Below are positions 30,779 to 42,229 of a DNA stretch of 64,000 bases, piece after piece. The first letter of the stretch is position 1, and the number at the start of each line of letters is the position of its first letter. The notes below the pieces were generated by a model. The model did not search any database. It saw nothing but the letters and a program-made list of their open reading frames with translations, and was not told the origin of the DNA. The translations under genes were made by a program, and so were the position numbers. This DNA comes from Metaphire vulgaris (Eukaryota > Annelida > Clitellata > Crassiclitellata > Megascolecidae): assembly GCA_018105865.1 (NCBI GenBank), contig CM030845.1:16006038-16070037 (forward strand), given 5' to 3'.

Positions 30779-33250
30779 GTGAATTACACTGTGATAGTTT
30801 TTCTTTCTGCAACTAAAATTAAGAACGCTTTATCATATTATACATTATGACCTACCTGTAATGGCTGAAAAAGTGAAAATTTAAAAAAATCAATATCTTA
30901 GAATATTGAGTTCCTATACTTTTGTCTTTATATTTTGAAGTTGAAAGCGCAGGAGACAGTTTTTCAACGCAGTATACAGCCGTCCTGGCCGATCATAATA
31001 TTACTTTGAAATGTGGAGAAGATAAACAGGACAATGCATCGTGGACGCATGAGCCTCCTGGAGGATATTTTGAGCCTATCGTACTCTTTGTCGCTCAGGA
31101 GGAAAACGATGGACGCTTTCTACTTAAAAACAAATCTGGCAGATACGATTTGTTCATCAGCTCAGCAAAACAATCGCATGCAGGTGCCTACACTTGCACT
31201 ATAAGGAAACACTCACCAAATAAGGCAGCAATAACAATGACTATTCGCATCGAACTCGCTGTCATTGGTAAGATATTCTGCTTTACACATTTACTAAAAG
31301 AAAAAGATGCATTTCATAACCAGTGACTTTTCTATTTTCTAAAGAATGATTTCGTTTACAAATTTGAGGCAGAAACGAGAAGACAATGTCTTAATATTAT
31401 ATTGAAATGAAAAGAAAAGAAATTTTATTTATCAATTGGTTCGATCGCTTGACTTGGCTAAAGCAGTAGCGTTATTTCACACTTTCTTGGGGGCGAGATA
31501 ATTTTTGGTCCATTTTTTGCCAAATCTTGACAAATTATGGGCAATTTTTGGCAATTTTTGGCAAATTTCTGACAATTTTTGGCAAAATATGACCAGTTTC
31601 AGGCAAATTTTTGGCAATTTTGGACCGATTTGAAATTTTTGCCCCTGATTTTAGGGTCAAAATTTATTTTCGCGAATGTTTGTGTTTTTTAGTTTTTAAA
31701 TGCAAATTGGTTAAAGAGATAAAAACACTATCAAGCAAAAAAGGTCATCAACTTTTTCGCAGACTTGTCAGGTCAAAATTGTCTTTTCCCCTGAAATACA
31801 GTGAAATGACGTCTCTGCTATTATCTGGGGGCAAAACTGAGTAGCAAATAGCATTCAGGTCAACCCAAGAACCACCGCTGGCCAAGGTGTTGGAAAAATT
31901 GGATCCTCAAGATATTTTGAATTTCAGTTTAGAATAGAAGCAGAAAGGTTATTTATTCGACTTTCGTGTTTTTTCAAGTGACACTAATTTTTATTTCGAG
32001 CAAAATCCAAACTAAATCGCTCAAATTTGAATGAGCTTTTCGAATTTGCTCTTTGGCGCAAAGAAAACATTCGTTAATTAATTAATTAATTAGTTAATTA
32101 ATTAATTAATTCATTCATTCATTCATTCATTCATTCATGGACAATTTCCCTAGCGCTGTAACAGGGCTGAGGCCTACAACAAAAGTGCTTTGACATCTCA
32201 ACAACTATACGCCAACCTAAACAGATGCGTCTTTAAGCTCTTGATGAAGTGCTCAGCAGTTCCAGCCATGGTGACGTCATCGGGAAGAGAGTTCCACAAG
32301 ATAGGATTACCCCGAGTAAAGAACAAAAACAGTTCTATATTAATGTACAGTGATGTTCAAACCGTGTTAATGATATGCTTAAATAATGTAAAAATATTAA
32401 TTAATATTTGTTCATTAAGTTTCTGGTCCTGAATGTGATGCTAACCGGAGCAGAGCATCGCCAGAAGAGGGCGATTACATTGTGATGGAATGCTTCGTAC
32501 AATTCAGAGGCAACGTCGCTCCAGTAATGAAATGGAGAAACGAAGTGTCAAAGCAAAGCATCGCCAGTCAGACAAACGAGAAATTCAACCGACATGTCAG
32601 ATCCACAGTCATTTTAAGCCCTGACCAGATAAACGACGGAGACAGAATTTCATGCACAATATTTTTCAATCAGTCATCACACATTGATAACCACAGCAGC
32701 GTCTCTGCGCCGACGTTTGAATACATCTGGACTTCTCTGTCTATTGCAGTTACTGGTAGGAGTAAGTTTGACTAATTCCATTACAAAATGGAGATTAACG
32801 AGTTGTTGACCTTTGAAATTTCTGTGTATTGCACCTCGCCGCAATACTTAGTTTTCTAATAGCAACAGTGTTTAGCTATTAGACAGCGAATGCCTAAAAT
32901 TTCCTGGAAATTGTGTGCTATGGACCTGTATGCTGAATCTTCCCACGACAGGAGTCCTGCATTTAAGAATGTGAATTAACCGGCTTTTCTTTTTTTCTTC
33001 TACCGAGTGTCTATGAGTGAAAAATAGCGCATGCAACGTTTTTATGTCCTCAGGAGCTTAGCATACTGTCTTAAAATAACAGTGTGACTCTTTTTGACAG
33101 GAAATCGATATTCTTTCTCGTCATCATCTGATTTCAGTGAATCGAGTAAGTGAAACTGTTTTATTAAAGAACATTGATTTCTTTCGTTTAATTTTCCTTT
33201 ACTGAAGTCTTCGGAAGTTCACAACACATCGATCATATGCATCTGGTTTA

Positions 33251-33290
<40 letters not shown>

Positions 33291-36200
33291 AATCTAATCT
33301 AATCCTAAGCTTCTTAAATCATTCAAAACAGGTAGAATATAGTAGTAGTAGACTTCTTTAGCGCCGTTGTGGTAGTACATCAGCACCAGTCGATGGTGAA
33401 TTTCAGAATTTCAGAATATCACAACCGAGTTGTTCAAACGAGAGAGAGAGAGAGAGAGAGAGCAGAAATGTGCATTTGTTATTTTCACCACAAAATTCCA
33501 TCACTGTTAGTATATATTGTAATTATTAACATATTAAATCATGAATTAGTTGAATTAAGAAATGTGACAATGTTTATTTAGTTTCAGAGTGGAACACTTC
33601 ACCAAAAGGAGCCAAAGAAGATGGCGAGTCTTTACATTGGAATCCATTGTTGATACCTTTGATCGCAGTGTCTGCTATTCTAGTGATTGTCATCTTCATT
33701 TCGTTCGTGGTTCAGAGGAGGGGAAGAGCCCTTGAAGGTATGAATCTGCATTATCAGAATCAACGCAAGTCTCTCTTGATCCAAGAGAGAAATGCCTGCT
33801 CTGTCCATTCATAAACTTCTATAGAGCCACTTATGATGTTCAGAAGCATCGGACAGAAAGACACAGACATGAGGTAAAGGATTATAAGAATGATTGAAAG
33901 CGAATACAGAGCTGGCAGAAAATAACTGTTACGATAATTCTACTCCTTCTACTGATATTCTGTTGCTTTAAGAAATTCTGCAAATATATAAAATACAATT
34001 ATCCAGCTTGCATTCCAATTTCTTTAACACGACGACACCTGCTTCACTTTAGGCCTGCTCCAAATAAGGATTCACTACATACGCATTAATAATTAATATG
34101 TCCTTGTTTGTCTTTGTATGACTTCTAATGAAAACAGAATTCGTTTTCATTTTCTTTTAGAGAACGACTGAATGCAAAACCAAAATCTAACACATAGAAT
34201 AACATTTGATAGCTATGGTGCAGCCTCACGTAGCCTAATAATTAATTAATATTTACTCAGTACAGAGCAAAACAGGAAACCTGCTGACAGTTAGTATAAT
34301 TAGACATCCTCTTCCTGTTTTGCCAAAACTGTCTTGACCAACATTTAGAACGACTCTCCTCCTCGATTTCCCATTACAGATGCTTTCATGATCATGCCTA
34401 AGACGAACGACCTAATGATCTACAGTATTTAATCGCATCAGTTTAACGCCACTTTGTCTATTTATATATTGCTAGACAGACGATATTAATTTTTATGTTG
34501 AGTATTTGTCCCATACATAAAATAAGCCGACAAATAATCGACAGCAAAAAGAAAGTGCCCTTATAATGATAATTATTTGCGATATTTATCACTTATTTGG
34601 TAGTCTATTTTCCTTTTCTGGTTACAGTTATACAGAATTCTAATAGTAACGAAATAGTATGCGCTGTGCTTGTCTAGAACAGGGCAGAGCTGAGCAAATC
34701 AACCTCGAGGACGTAACGGAAGTCATTGAGACCGGACAAGAACAAGTGACTTCTGGTCAAATACTCGAACGATCATCGTCTGGTCCGTTTAAGAAAGTCT
34801 CTAAGTCTCTACGCTAAGACTTTAGCTTAACTTTATATTCTGAAGACGGAAGCATCATGCTTACCAGAAAATCAACACAGTTTTAGACATTTCTGTTAAT
34901 TGGCCAAAACAACATCAAGAGATATCATAGGGCCTACAAATGTTGTTCGGAAAAATGCTTTGATATGATATCTCTAGGTAGGGGCGTAAATCACTATGGG
35001 GACGGCGGGATACGGTCCCCCCAATGCTAATCAAGGGGATAAAGCATCATTTATCCCCCACCCCAATGTCTTGTGCTTATTGGTCACTTCAAAGGGGAAA
35101 GGTCATCACTATTTTTTGCGCATCTTTAACGTCCTAAAAGTATCTATATAAAAGTATGACAAGCAAAACAAAGGCCATCGCTAGATTTTTTACATATAGG
35201 GTGGCGCAAACAGTTAATTCCAGTGATTGGTATAATTTATTATAGAACATTTTTCAGGTTTGGTGCACATCTTCTACGAAAATCCAACCGAAGAAAACTT
35301 CAACAATGCTCTTCGATCGACAAACGACGGTATAAGATTTAAATCGAAAACGGAGTCTATGCACAATAGGAGCATAGCATTTGTTTCATTGTGGCTGCTG
35401 CATTGTGAAATCCCTCAAGAATTACATTGTTCCTGAGCACTAAGTCACATTAAAACGAGTCCACCTACAGTAACAGCACATCGCATCATCTTAAAATAAT
35501 ACAGTAGAACTTCGTTATAACTCACTTAAAATCCGAGGCACGTTATAACCAAAACACGATCCAGTGCTTCGAATTATTGTTCTCTCGTTTATTAGCATAG
35601 CTTAAGTATAAAATATACGTTAGGTGTCATCATCGTATTTTTAACACTCCGTGTTTAACATTGTCTCGTTGAATGATAGCGCCGTATCAGTCTCTTGGAA
35701 CAATACGTCGTACTCATGAATACGTGGCACTCATTCGCGATTCTCCTGAAGCAGAAGCAACGATCATCGCCGATTCGCCATTGTACGCCAACCTGAACAC
35801 GTCATCATCATCATAATAAGTGCGTATATCAACAGAGAGACACTTCTACAAAAGTCACGGAATCAACCATGACTAAATGACTCACTATAGGGCAATCTCA
35901 GTCTCATACCTCTATATTAAATTTTCCACATTTGCAGTGCTAACCAACTAACGGTCAGACGATACAACCCTGTTCCTGCCATCTGCTATCAATACCTCCA
36001 AATACCTCTCTAGTTTCAGCCGCGTTTCTGATCCACTTGGTATGAATATTTCATTTACCAAAGACAAGTTACAGAACCTAGAAAGTGGATCACTGCCCCT
36101 CTCAACTTTTGTTAATGGTTAGCAATTGCCTCAGAAGACAGTTACCTTGGTAGGGTGTCAGACCGGTACATTGGGCAGCAGAACACTCGGTACGGAATAT

Positions 36201-37198
36201 TCGGTACAGGTCATGATAGATATGGTCTGAAACACACGCTATGATTCTTAATTGAGGTGTTTCGTTTTATTGTCTAAGATCTAATAATTAAGACACAAAT
36301 ATTGCATTGTATTGTTATCAACACTGTTTGTTTAAGTTTAATAGCAAGTTCAAATGTAATAAAAAAATTATGAAAAGTCTAAAGACAATGAAATATGTAG
36401 TTTAAGTATAAGTAACTAGTTTAAGTGTGGCGTCCATTTAGCGTCATGGTCGTTGCTGGTGAGGCGTAAACTTACCTGTACGTCGAACATGCACCGAATT
36501 CTTCAGTAGCTAATTATCCGGTACCGAATCTTCCACAAATGAAATTTTTGTTCCGAATTCTCCGGTACCGAATTTTACGGTACGGAATGTTCCGGAACTT
36601 GGTAGCGTCCAGTCCTCAAGTGGACGCTGCTATCAGGGCCTGACCAGGCATATCAGATGATATCACCCTAGTCCTTGCAGCCAAGTTCTCTTTGCATAAT
36701 ATCTTAGAGGAAGGAGGTATGTATCTGACCATCAAGCTCCGTCTGTACCAGACACTTGTTCTGTCTGTCCTACTTCACGCGGCCGTGACCTGAACCTTAC
36801 TCGCCTTGGAACTAAAAAAGTTGGGAGCTTTCCATATGAGGTGCCAACACCATATGCTTGGAGTTCGCTGGTACGACTTTATTACCAATGCGGAGATATC
36901 CTCGAGCACTGGATTACCATCACTCAGCGAACTTATAAGTAGTCGCCACCTCGCCATCTTCCGAGAGACAGTTTTGCTTGATCAAGTCCTTCTCTGCCCC
37001 GTCGACATATCCATCGGCCGTCTGCCTCACCGATCGTAAAAGGGCTGCCCTGGTCATCCCAGGAAAAGATGGATCGACCACATTCGTACCCAGACCAGTG
37101 AGATTCCATCAACTCTCTGGAGACGTGGCATCCGACGGGGTCATAGTCAAGGAGTGTAACGGCCCCCTCTGGCTACGCACTGATGATGATGGTGGTGG

Positions 37199-37229
<31 letters not shown>

Positions 37230-37525
37230 AATGATGATGATGAAAACGAATAGCGTAATATATGTGCCTGCGTTTAAATACCATGTTCTAAAGACGTGTT
37301 GTGTAATTCTGTCGTCTGCAGCAGCTGACCAGAAATCGCGGTTCAGACTCCGACAGAATCATCTACACAGAAATGACGTCACCGGGAGAAAGTGACGTCA
37401 TCGCTTGGCCTAAATCATGTCAACGAACTCAACCGCTGTTCAACAAATCAGTTTATGTTCCAATCGATCACGCCCTTAAAACACGACTCATGCTAAGACT
37501 AGACGAACCACCTGTTCGATTCTGA
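30739..37525 (+). CDS. Ig-domain receptor gene 1 with alternative ITAM / ITIM tails
   Basis: The exons are 30739-30778 (signal peptide), 30941-31267 (Ig 1), 32420-32755 (Ig 2), 33101-33145 (linker) and 33588-33737 (transmembrane). These are followed by alternative ends: 34380-34432, 34678-34817, 35258-35329 + 35680-35816, or 37347-37525. Every junction is phase 1 with GT-AG sites, so any domain or tail exon can be joined without a frame change. The tail-T2 form has 345 residues and the ITAM form 368. The product is a type I membrane protein, probably at the cell surface. The ligand is unknown. The architecture recalls vertebrate paired receptors and the Hydractinia Alr allorecognition proteins; orthology to either is not claimed. 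That the ends are alternatives is inferred from in-frame stops in each and needs RNA evidence. Confidence 0.82.
30941..31267 (+). CDS. Receptor gene 1 exon 2, Ig V-like domain
   Basis: 327 bases, phase 1 at both ends, acceptor TTTTGAAG and donor ATTG/GTAAGA. The B-strand Cys is in NITLKCGED, the core Trp in DNASW, and the F strand in SHAGAYTC preceded by [11 protein letters not shown]. This is the standard Ig disulphide and the D/H-x-G-x-Y-x-C signature. Possible N-glycosylation sites are NIT and NAS. Confidence 0.85.
31464..31817. mobile_element. Possible hAT-type MITE in intron 2
   Basis: Inverted ends CAGTAGCGTTATTTCAC and GTGAAATGACGTCTCTG enclose a degenerate GGCAATTTTTGGCAAATT repeat. 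It is also present in gene 2. No matching flanking duplication was seen, so it is old or misjudged. The inner GACTTGTCAGGTCAAAA phrase recurs in other elements of the window. Confidence 0.4.
32075..32330 (-). pseudogene. L2/CR1-type LINE 3' end in receptor gene 1 intron
   Basis: The - strand reads the [17 protein letters not shown] ending and LKTHLF-like codons, then a UTR (GCTTTTGTTGTAGGCC...) and an (ATGA)n/(TTAA)n tail at 32075-32140. In gene 2 the same tail is expanded to several hundred bases. Confidence 0.65.
32420..32755 (+). CDS. Receptor gene 1 exon 3, second Ig domain
   Basis: 336 bases, phase 1. It starts [20 protein letters not shown]. The B-strand Cys is in IVMECFVQF, the Trp in VMKWRNE, and the F-strand Cys in [14 protein letters not shown]. 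An extra Cys near the start (PEC) has no obvious partner; gene 2 has PECC at the same place. C2/I-set assignment is likely. Confidence 0.82.
33101..33145 (+). CDS. Receptor gene 1 exon 4, serine-rich linker
   Basis: 45 bases between TTTTTGACAG and GTAAGT encode GNRYSFSSSSDFSES, a short membrane-proximal stalk. Gene 2 has a 51-base version ([17 protein letters not shown]). Confidence 0.7.
33588..33737 (+). CDS. Receptor gene 1 exon 5, transmembrane segment
   Basis: 150 bases, acceptor TAGTTTCAG and donor GAAG/GTATGA. It encodes [16 protein letters not shown], then the membrane span [23 protein letters not shown] and the stop-transfer QRRGRALEG. There is no charged residue in the span, so no obvious need for a DAP12-like partner. 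Confidence 0.85.
34380..34432 (+). CDS. Receptor gene 1, possible short terminal tail exon T1
   Basis: After CCCATTACAG the phase-1 frame reads DAFMIMPKTNDLMIYSI and stop. Gene 2 has the same 53-base frame at 50606-50658 after a strong pyrimidine tract ([17 protein letters not shown]). It would give a near-tailless receptor. A further in-frame mini-end (END-stop) follows TTTCTTTTAG at 34160. Both could be chance. Confidence 0.4.
34678..34817 (+). CDS. Receptor gene 1, terminal tail exon T2
   Basis: Acceptor TTGTCTAG, phase 1, frame [20 protein letters not shown] to KKVSKSLR and TAA. Differences from the gene 0 copy at 186-325 are few, and the frame is intact. Confidence 0.72.
35258..35329 (+). 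CDS. Receptor gene 1, internal tail exon T3a
   Basis: 72 bases between ATTTTTCAG and donor GACG/GTATAA, phase 1. It encodes [20 protein letters not shown] and STND. The tyrosine (FYENP) may be phosphorylated. Copies are at 51427-51498 and 52985-53056; the gene 0 copy is deleted. Confidence 0.72.
35680..35816 (+). CDS. Receptor gene 1, terminal tail exon T3b with ITAM
   Basis: Acceptor GAATGATAG, phase 1. YQSLGTIRRTHEYVAL is an exact YxxL-x8-YxxL ITAM, followed by [20 protein letters not shown] and TSSSS-stop. The ITAM is intact here and in gene 0, and lost in gene 2. Confidence 0.8.
35945..37240 (+). mobile_element. LINE 3' fragment (A2)
   Basis: This is the A2 counterpart of 1085-2400, with LRTNAEISSSTGLPSLSEL-type codons near 36890 and a (GAT)n tail at 37180-37240. 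It lies between tail exons T3b and T4 of receptor gene 1. Confidence 0.72.
36154..36597. mobile_element. Small inverted-repeat element inside the LINE (A2), TSD CTTGGTAG
   Basis: Perfect CTTGGTAG flanks lie at 36146-36153 and 36598-36605. The interior matches 1281-1720, so insertion preceded the array duplication. Confidence 0.7.
37347..37525 (+). CDS. Receptor gene 1, terminal tail exon T4 with ITIM and YxxM
   Basis: Phase-1 frame from GCGGTTCAG. IIYTEM and SVYVPI (ITIM) are kept. A TGA-to-CGA change removes the stop used in the other copies, so the tail runs 13 residues further to TGA at 37523. The acceptor is weak; an alternative just upstream is possible. Confidence 0.62.
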
Positions 37526-37878
37526 CTCTCCACAATAGATCAGAAACCCTAGACAAGTTGGTCAAACGCACAGCGACCACATGAAGACATTCTACGCATA
37601 GTTAATAGCTATTTACACAGGTGAAATTGTCAGAAAAGACAGCAATAGATAGGTAATAGTAAACGAGTGATCCAAATGTGTTTTCAATTTATTAAAAACA
37701 CCTTCACATTTTTGAAATCAGTGGCGTAACCAGGGTTCCAGAATAGGGGCGCCATCACTTGTACAGGGAAATTTCTCCGAGTCGACAATGGGCCTGGGAG
37801 AGTCATGTACTTCGCCAACAGGGTCTGGGTGGAGTTCCAGCTACTAAAAATTAGGTGTATAGGTATATGTATTAGTTG

Positions 37879-38780
37879 CAGGGATGTTTACAAGGACTCA
37901 GCCATCAAGGCCAGGGCTGACTCGACCCTCAAGTACAGATCAGGACCATGGACTCAGCCCTCAAGGCCCGGACCAGGACCATGGACTCAACTCACAAGGC
38001 CAGGACCAACGACTCAGCCTCAAGGCCAGTACCAGGACCAAGACCAAGGACTTTACTAAAAAAATTAGCAAACCTTGAAACAACATGCCCTGTCATGCAA
38101 ATTAAGCCGTTATTTAAATGCCAAGATGATAAGCCACATTATATATTAATGCATATTACACAGTACAGTTGAAGAATGGAACAGACCAAACTCTTTTGCA
38201 TAGTTAGGGCATAGTCAGCTATTAAGCTTAGAGCTGCATTTTAAAGCACCAATGTTTCCAACAATGAATCTTTCATTTTTGCTCTATATGGGCGCATTAT
38301 GATTCCGCTTTGAGAGAATATACGTTTCTCTGGAGCAGGTGTGCCTAGAATTCTCTGAAAGAGTGGTTGCAAGTGGACAAACTGTTGTGAACAGGCATCT
38401 GTTTCAATCGTCACTTGTGAGCCTGGTGATGGCAAATTGATAGACTGTAGATATTCTCCCATTTGTCGCTGCGGAGTACCCCAGACTAAAAATAACTTAG
38501 AATTCATTCACTAAACAAATACACTTAACCTAGATTTTAGATGGCCATGACTGATTTCAAGGACAATGCAATGACTCAAACATCAAGGCCAGGACTAGGA
38601 CCAAGGTCTCAACCCTCAAAACCAGGACCAGGGCCAAGGACTCACCCCGCAAGGCCAGAACCAAGGAATCAGCCCTCAAAAGGCCAGGACCAGGACCAAG
38701 AACTTGAGGACTTGAGGACTTAAGGACCACCTTAAGGAGTCCCTAAGGCCAGAACCAAGGCCAAGGACTAACATCCCTCT
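37879..38780. mobile_element. hAT transposon remnant (A2)
   Basis: It starts CAGGGATGTTTACAAGGACT and ends before TATATCAG at 38781-38788. It corresponds to 3027-3787 but has longer GGACCAAGGCC subterminal arrays. The left flanking duplication has been scrambled. Confidence 0.75.
38241..38507 (-). pseudogene. hAT transposase C-terminal remnant (A2)
   Basis: FQRILGTPAPEKRIFSQSG and AKMKDSLLETLV: the same dimerisation-domain remnant as at 3269-3562. Confidence 0.72.
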
Positions 38781-38865
38781 TATATCAGATTCAAATCTAA
38801 AGATGTTTACGATAAACGATTGTTCGTATTTTCTCTATTTTGAGAGGTCATCAAAGGTTAAGCGC

Positions 38866-38985
38866 AAAATGTCAGAGTTGGATACGCGCTGGGGCGGTAG
38901 GCTGACGGAGCGGGTTCAAGTCTCTTTAGCGTCCCTATTGGCTTTCACACAGGCCTCCTGAGCCACTTTAAATCACGCTATGCTA
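38866..38985 (+). mobile_element. tRNA-derived SINE (A2)
   Basis: Same A-box and B-box arrangement and tail as 3870-3990. It is inherited with the block. Confidence 0.65.
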
Positions 38986-39504
38986 GCCTCTATATTATGC
39001 TAAAATAAAGTACGGATTTGTTTGAAAGCATCGAACGAGCTTCAATTGGCGTAAAATTGAAGCCAATCCCAGAACAAACTTTTTCGCTTCTAAAAACACC
39101 TGAACTGACAAGAATCAAAATTGTAAACTTTTACAAAAATTCATGTCGATATTTCGCTCCGATTTGAAAACGGAACTGTAAAAGATTCTGTAATAATTGC
39201 ATTTGATTAGAAATTTTGGTCGAATAGGACCCAATCTAGACGAATTTTGACAACGCGATATAACAATTTAATATCACGGACAGTCGGACACACAAATAAG
39301 GAATTCAGGTTAGAAGTTTCTCGGTTAGTGTCTCCATTCATCATTAATTTATGGAGAGCTGTTCCACTGTGCGCATCACCCTCTTTCTTGAGCACCAGGA
39401 ACACTGCATCCTTTCCTTCCAGCAAATACATTTATATTCAGTCAGATTCGACTGTACGTACTATCACCGCGCCGGTTTCGACTACCTGTGCCTAATAGAA
39501 GTTT

Positions 39505-39770
39505 ACGCCTATGACTGCGCATCATCTGTGCATTGAAGACCTCAACTCGAGGGCGGTCTCTGACCGGGTGCTGTACCCGTAACTGTCGACAGCCTGAATC
39601 ACAATAGGTCTCCATCTTTCTCGGTCCTGTGTTGCTCTGATCAGCTTGTGCGCTCCGCGTTCCCCCATTCTTCGATGTCATCCAACCACTCTCTTCTCGG
39701 TCTCCCTCTTCGATTTTTTCCATCCATTGTTCCCAGCATGATCTTCTTCACCAGTCTATTGTCTTTCATC
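39505..39770 (-). pseudogene. LINE C-terminal fragment
   Basis: The - strand reads RGRPRREWLDDIEEWGNAEL, then ATQDREKWRPIVIQAVDSYG. This is the GRP.R.W.DDI ... R.RW. ending common to several LINE groups. It lies just past the A2 block end. Confidence 0.75.
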
Positions 39771-39794
39771 CATATATGTATATATATACTGTAT

Positions 39795-40110
39795 ATATGC
39801 GAATCTAATTATTATTATTATTATTATTATTCCAGGACAATTTGTATTGCGCTGTACCATGGTTTAAAATCCAAAATCAAAAGCGCTTTGACAACACTGA
39901 TATGTCAGAAAGTGTTGATGTTAAAATCCACTGTGCTGATGGAAAGAGCTTTGCTGCCGCGAAGAAGTCCGGTGCAGAGTCCTTTTGAAGCGGTCCTTCA
40001 AAGAAACTGTAGCTCCATTGACATGCCAACGAGGAACGGAAGATGATGTAGGAGTCCGCGAGTTGGTAGTAGGAGTTATCCACGCAGATGTAACCACCGG
40101 TGAGTTCCTA
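39795..40110 (-). pseudogene. L2/CR1-type LINE 3' end
   Basis: An (ATT)n tail on the left, a UTR with GCGCTTTTGATTTTGG, then - strand codons FFAAAKLFPSAQWILTSTLS and DISVLSKRF, a degraded form of the AAPKLWNSLP ending. Confidence 0.55.
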
Positions 40111-40114
40111 AAGA

Positions 40115-40670
40115 AGCGGTCTTCCGCAAAAAGATAGTTCCGTCGTCGAAATCTGCAAATGCGACGAAGATGGAAAATCTGACGACGTCCAGAACGACAA
40201 TCAACCGCAAATCCGCCGAATTTTCACGCGGCAGCCATTAAATTAATAATGACTGGCATTGGCGCACACCCGACGGAGAGCGACCGACTTGAACTTCCAG
40301 ACGGACGTGCAAGGTAGAGGACGGCACGAGACACGTCGGAAACCGAAGAGCGGAACGCAGTCCTCACGTAGATTGAGACTCCAGCAACGTCCAGAACGCA
40401 GTCGATCACAGCCGTATAGCGCTACAACAACAGCTAACATGGCGGCGTCCAGTCCGCAGCGGTGGGACCGACTAGATACTTCCAGAACGTCGCGAAGCAG
40501 AAGAGGACGGCTAAAACTCCTCAGCAAACCGACGAACGAGAAGCAGTCCTCATGTCCGGAGCAAAATTCACGTATGCTCTGTCCGTGAATCAGCAAATGC
40601 CGAGAAAAGACGGCGAAACGAGGCACACACAACATGTGCAGGCTGCCGTAGATAGGCGCCAAACATAGAT
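40115..40670. other. GC-richer stretch of unknown nature
   Basis: Open frames exist on both strands but neither resembles a known protein. Phrases such as CGTCCAGAACG and GGACGGC recur. Composition is clearly richer in G+C than the flanks. It lies between LINE debris and the orphan transmembrane exon. Confidence 0.3.
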
Positions 40671-40869
40671 CTAATCTAATCCTAAACTTCTTAAATCATT
40701 CAATGCAAGTAGAATATAACAACCGAATTGTTCTAATGAGAGAGCATATATGTGCATTTTGTTATTTTAACCAGAATTTTCATAAATGTTAGTATATATT
40801 GTCATTATTAGCATATTAAATCATGACTTAGCTGAATTAAGAAATGTGACAATGTTTACTTAGTTTCAG

Positions 40870-41019
40870 AGCGGAACACGTCACCAAAAGGAGCCAAAGA
40901 AGATGGCGAGTCTTTATATTGGAGTCCATTGTTGATACCTTTGATCGCAGTGTCTGCTATTCTAGCGATTGTCATGTTCATTTCGTTCATGGTTCGAAAG
41001 AAGGGAAGAGCTCTTGAAG
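40870..41019 (+). CDS. Orphan receptor transmembrane exon
   Basis: 150 bases with intact acceptor TAGTTTCAG and donor GAAG/GTATGA. It encodes [20 protein letters not shown] then [18 protein letters not shown] and FMVRKKGRALEG. No Ig exon lies between it and gene 1, and no tail exon between it and gene 2. It shares with gene 2, but not gene 1, a hAT insertion 60 bases downstream, and the unit 2 boundary falls inside that hAT copy. It could be spliced as an extra exon of gene 1 or be a relic. Confidence 0.65.
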
Positions 41020-41602
41020 GTATGAATCTGCATTAGCCTATCAGAATCAACGCAAGTCTCTCTTGATCGAAGACAGCGGTTCTAAACCCTCTTTGCCTCA
41101 CGGACCATTCTGAAGTTCAAAATTTTTTCGCAGTTATCTGCTCCTAAAATCCTTGATTACCTTTCGTTCTTTTTTGCTTACCTACTCAATAAAAATATAA
41201 CTAAGACTCTTTCTAGATTTGGCCTTACTTGCCGACGAGATAGCAAGTTAGTCAATTCTTTGCATTAGTCAATTCTTTGCATTAGATGTTTCTTTAAGCC
41301 ATAAACTGAAGCCTACTATCATCAATTTCAATGCACAGTACCTACCATCATTAACATCCGGGTGTGAGAGCCAACGACCGCTTAGGCCTTATGGCCTATA
41401 GAAAATTCCCATTAGAGAATTTTAGGAAGTTTATTTTTCCACTTAACTTGCCTTTCGTTGTCAATATCTTTTCAGGTTGACGTTCGGGTAGTCTAGGTTA
41501 GCTGAGGCTTACACGATCGCCATTACATGCCAACAGAATGAGAGGTGGACAATGCGGGATTTAGACCTAGTTGTTTATTAGTACTCTTGTGCCTGTGAGG
41601 CT

Positions 41603-41845
41603 GTGTTATTATTATTATTTCTAGATGATTTATTAAACGCTATAACATAGCTAGTGCTAAAATCAAGAGCGATTTACAGATGTTCATAAGATGCGCGAAA
41701 TAAGTGCGTCTTGAGGGCAGTCGCAAACGCCTCGAGGGATGTGATAGATGTCACTGAGGCGGGAAGAGAGTTCCAGAGAAGGGGGTTGCCGCGTGTCACG
41801 GATTTTTCCCCCAGCATCACCGTCCTGGACGGTGTTGCATTAGGC
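41603..41845 (-). pseudogene. L2/CR1-type LINE 3' end, unit 2 only
   Basis: The - strand reads RGNPLLWNSLPASVT, then LEAFATALKTHLFRA, and a UTR. An (ATT)n tail lies at its left edge. Unit 1 has no insertion at the matching site near 27475. Confidence 0.75.
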
Positions 41846-42229
41846 CTATACAATACATTTAGCGCAAGAAAAATAGCGGAAAGTCCTTCGTCAGAGTAAT
41901 ATTAACACTCCTAAGCCACTTTACATCATGTTAGTTTTAAGCTAAGCTACATTTTCACTTTCTGATCTAGCCACAGAGAAAGCCATCGATAGCTTAGGAC
42001 CTAAGACTTATGACCTATAGGAAATTCCCAGTCTGAGCTATTTTAGTCACAGCAGTTATAAGCACGGCAGTTATAAGCACATGCATATATTTAGGCGTTC
42101 TAGAGCGTTGTATAATGTATGATGATTATAATCCTAATGTCAGTTTGAATAAATCCTTTTGCAAGAGCACATTCAACTGAGAGTATTTTCCAACAGCACC
42201 GAATACGGGAGAGGCAGTTGCATCATTAT

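Larger units (their letters stand above)
25865..39485 (+). repeat. Segmental duplication unit 1 (B1 + A2) with receptor gene 1
   Basis: The unit realigns in order with 41170-58160. It starts at CTCAATAAAATATAACTAAG and ends after the GATTCGACTGTA phrase. The content is a LINE/SINE/hAT region, a Tc1-like fragment, an NHL pseudogene (- strand), the receptor gene (+ strand) and its tail exons. Copies differ mainly by transposon gain or loss and by microsatellite length. By eye most aligned stretches agree at more than nine bases in ten. Confidence 0.88.

Noticed and set aside
39207..39431. - strand frame with YLLEGKDAVFLVLKKEGDAH, also at 4290 and 58000
   Set aside because: It may be another NHL-like relic (compare MYVFEGRAPFRLLRRLDLKE of the intact gene), but the match is too short to call.
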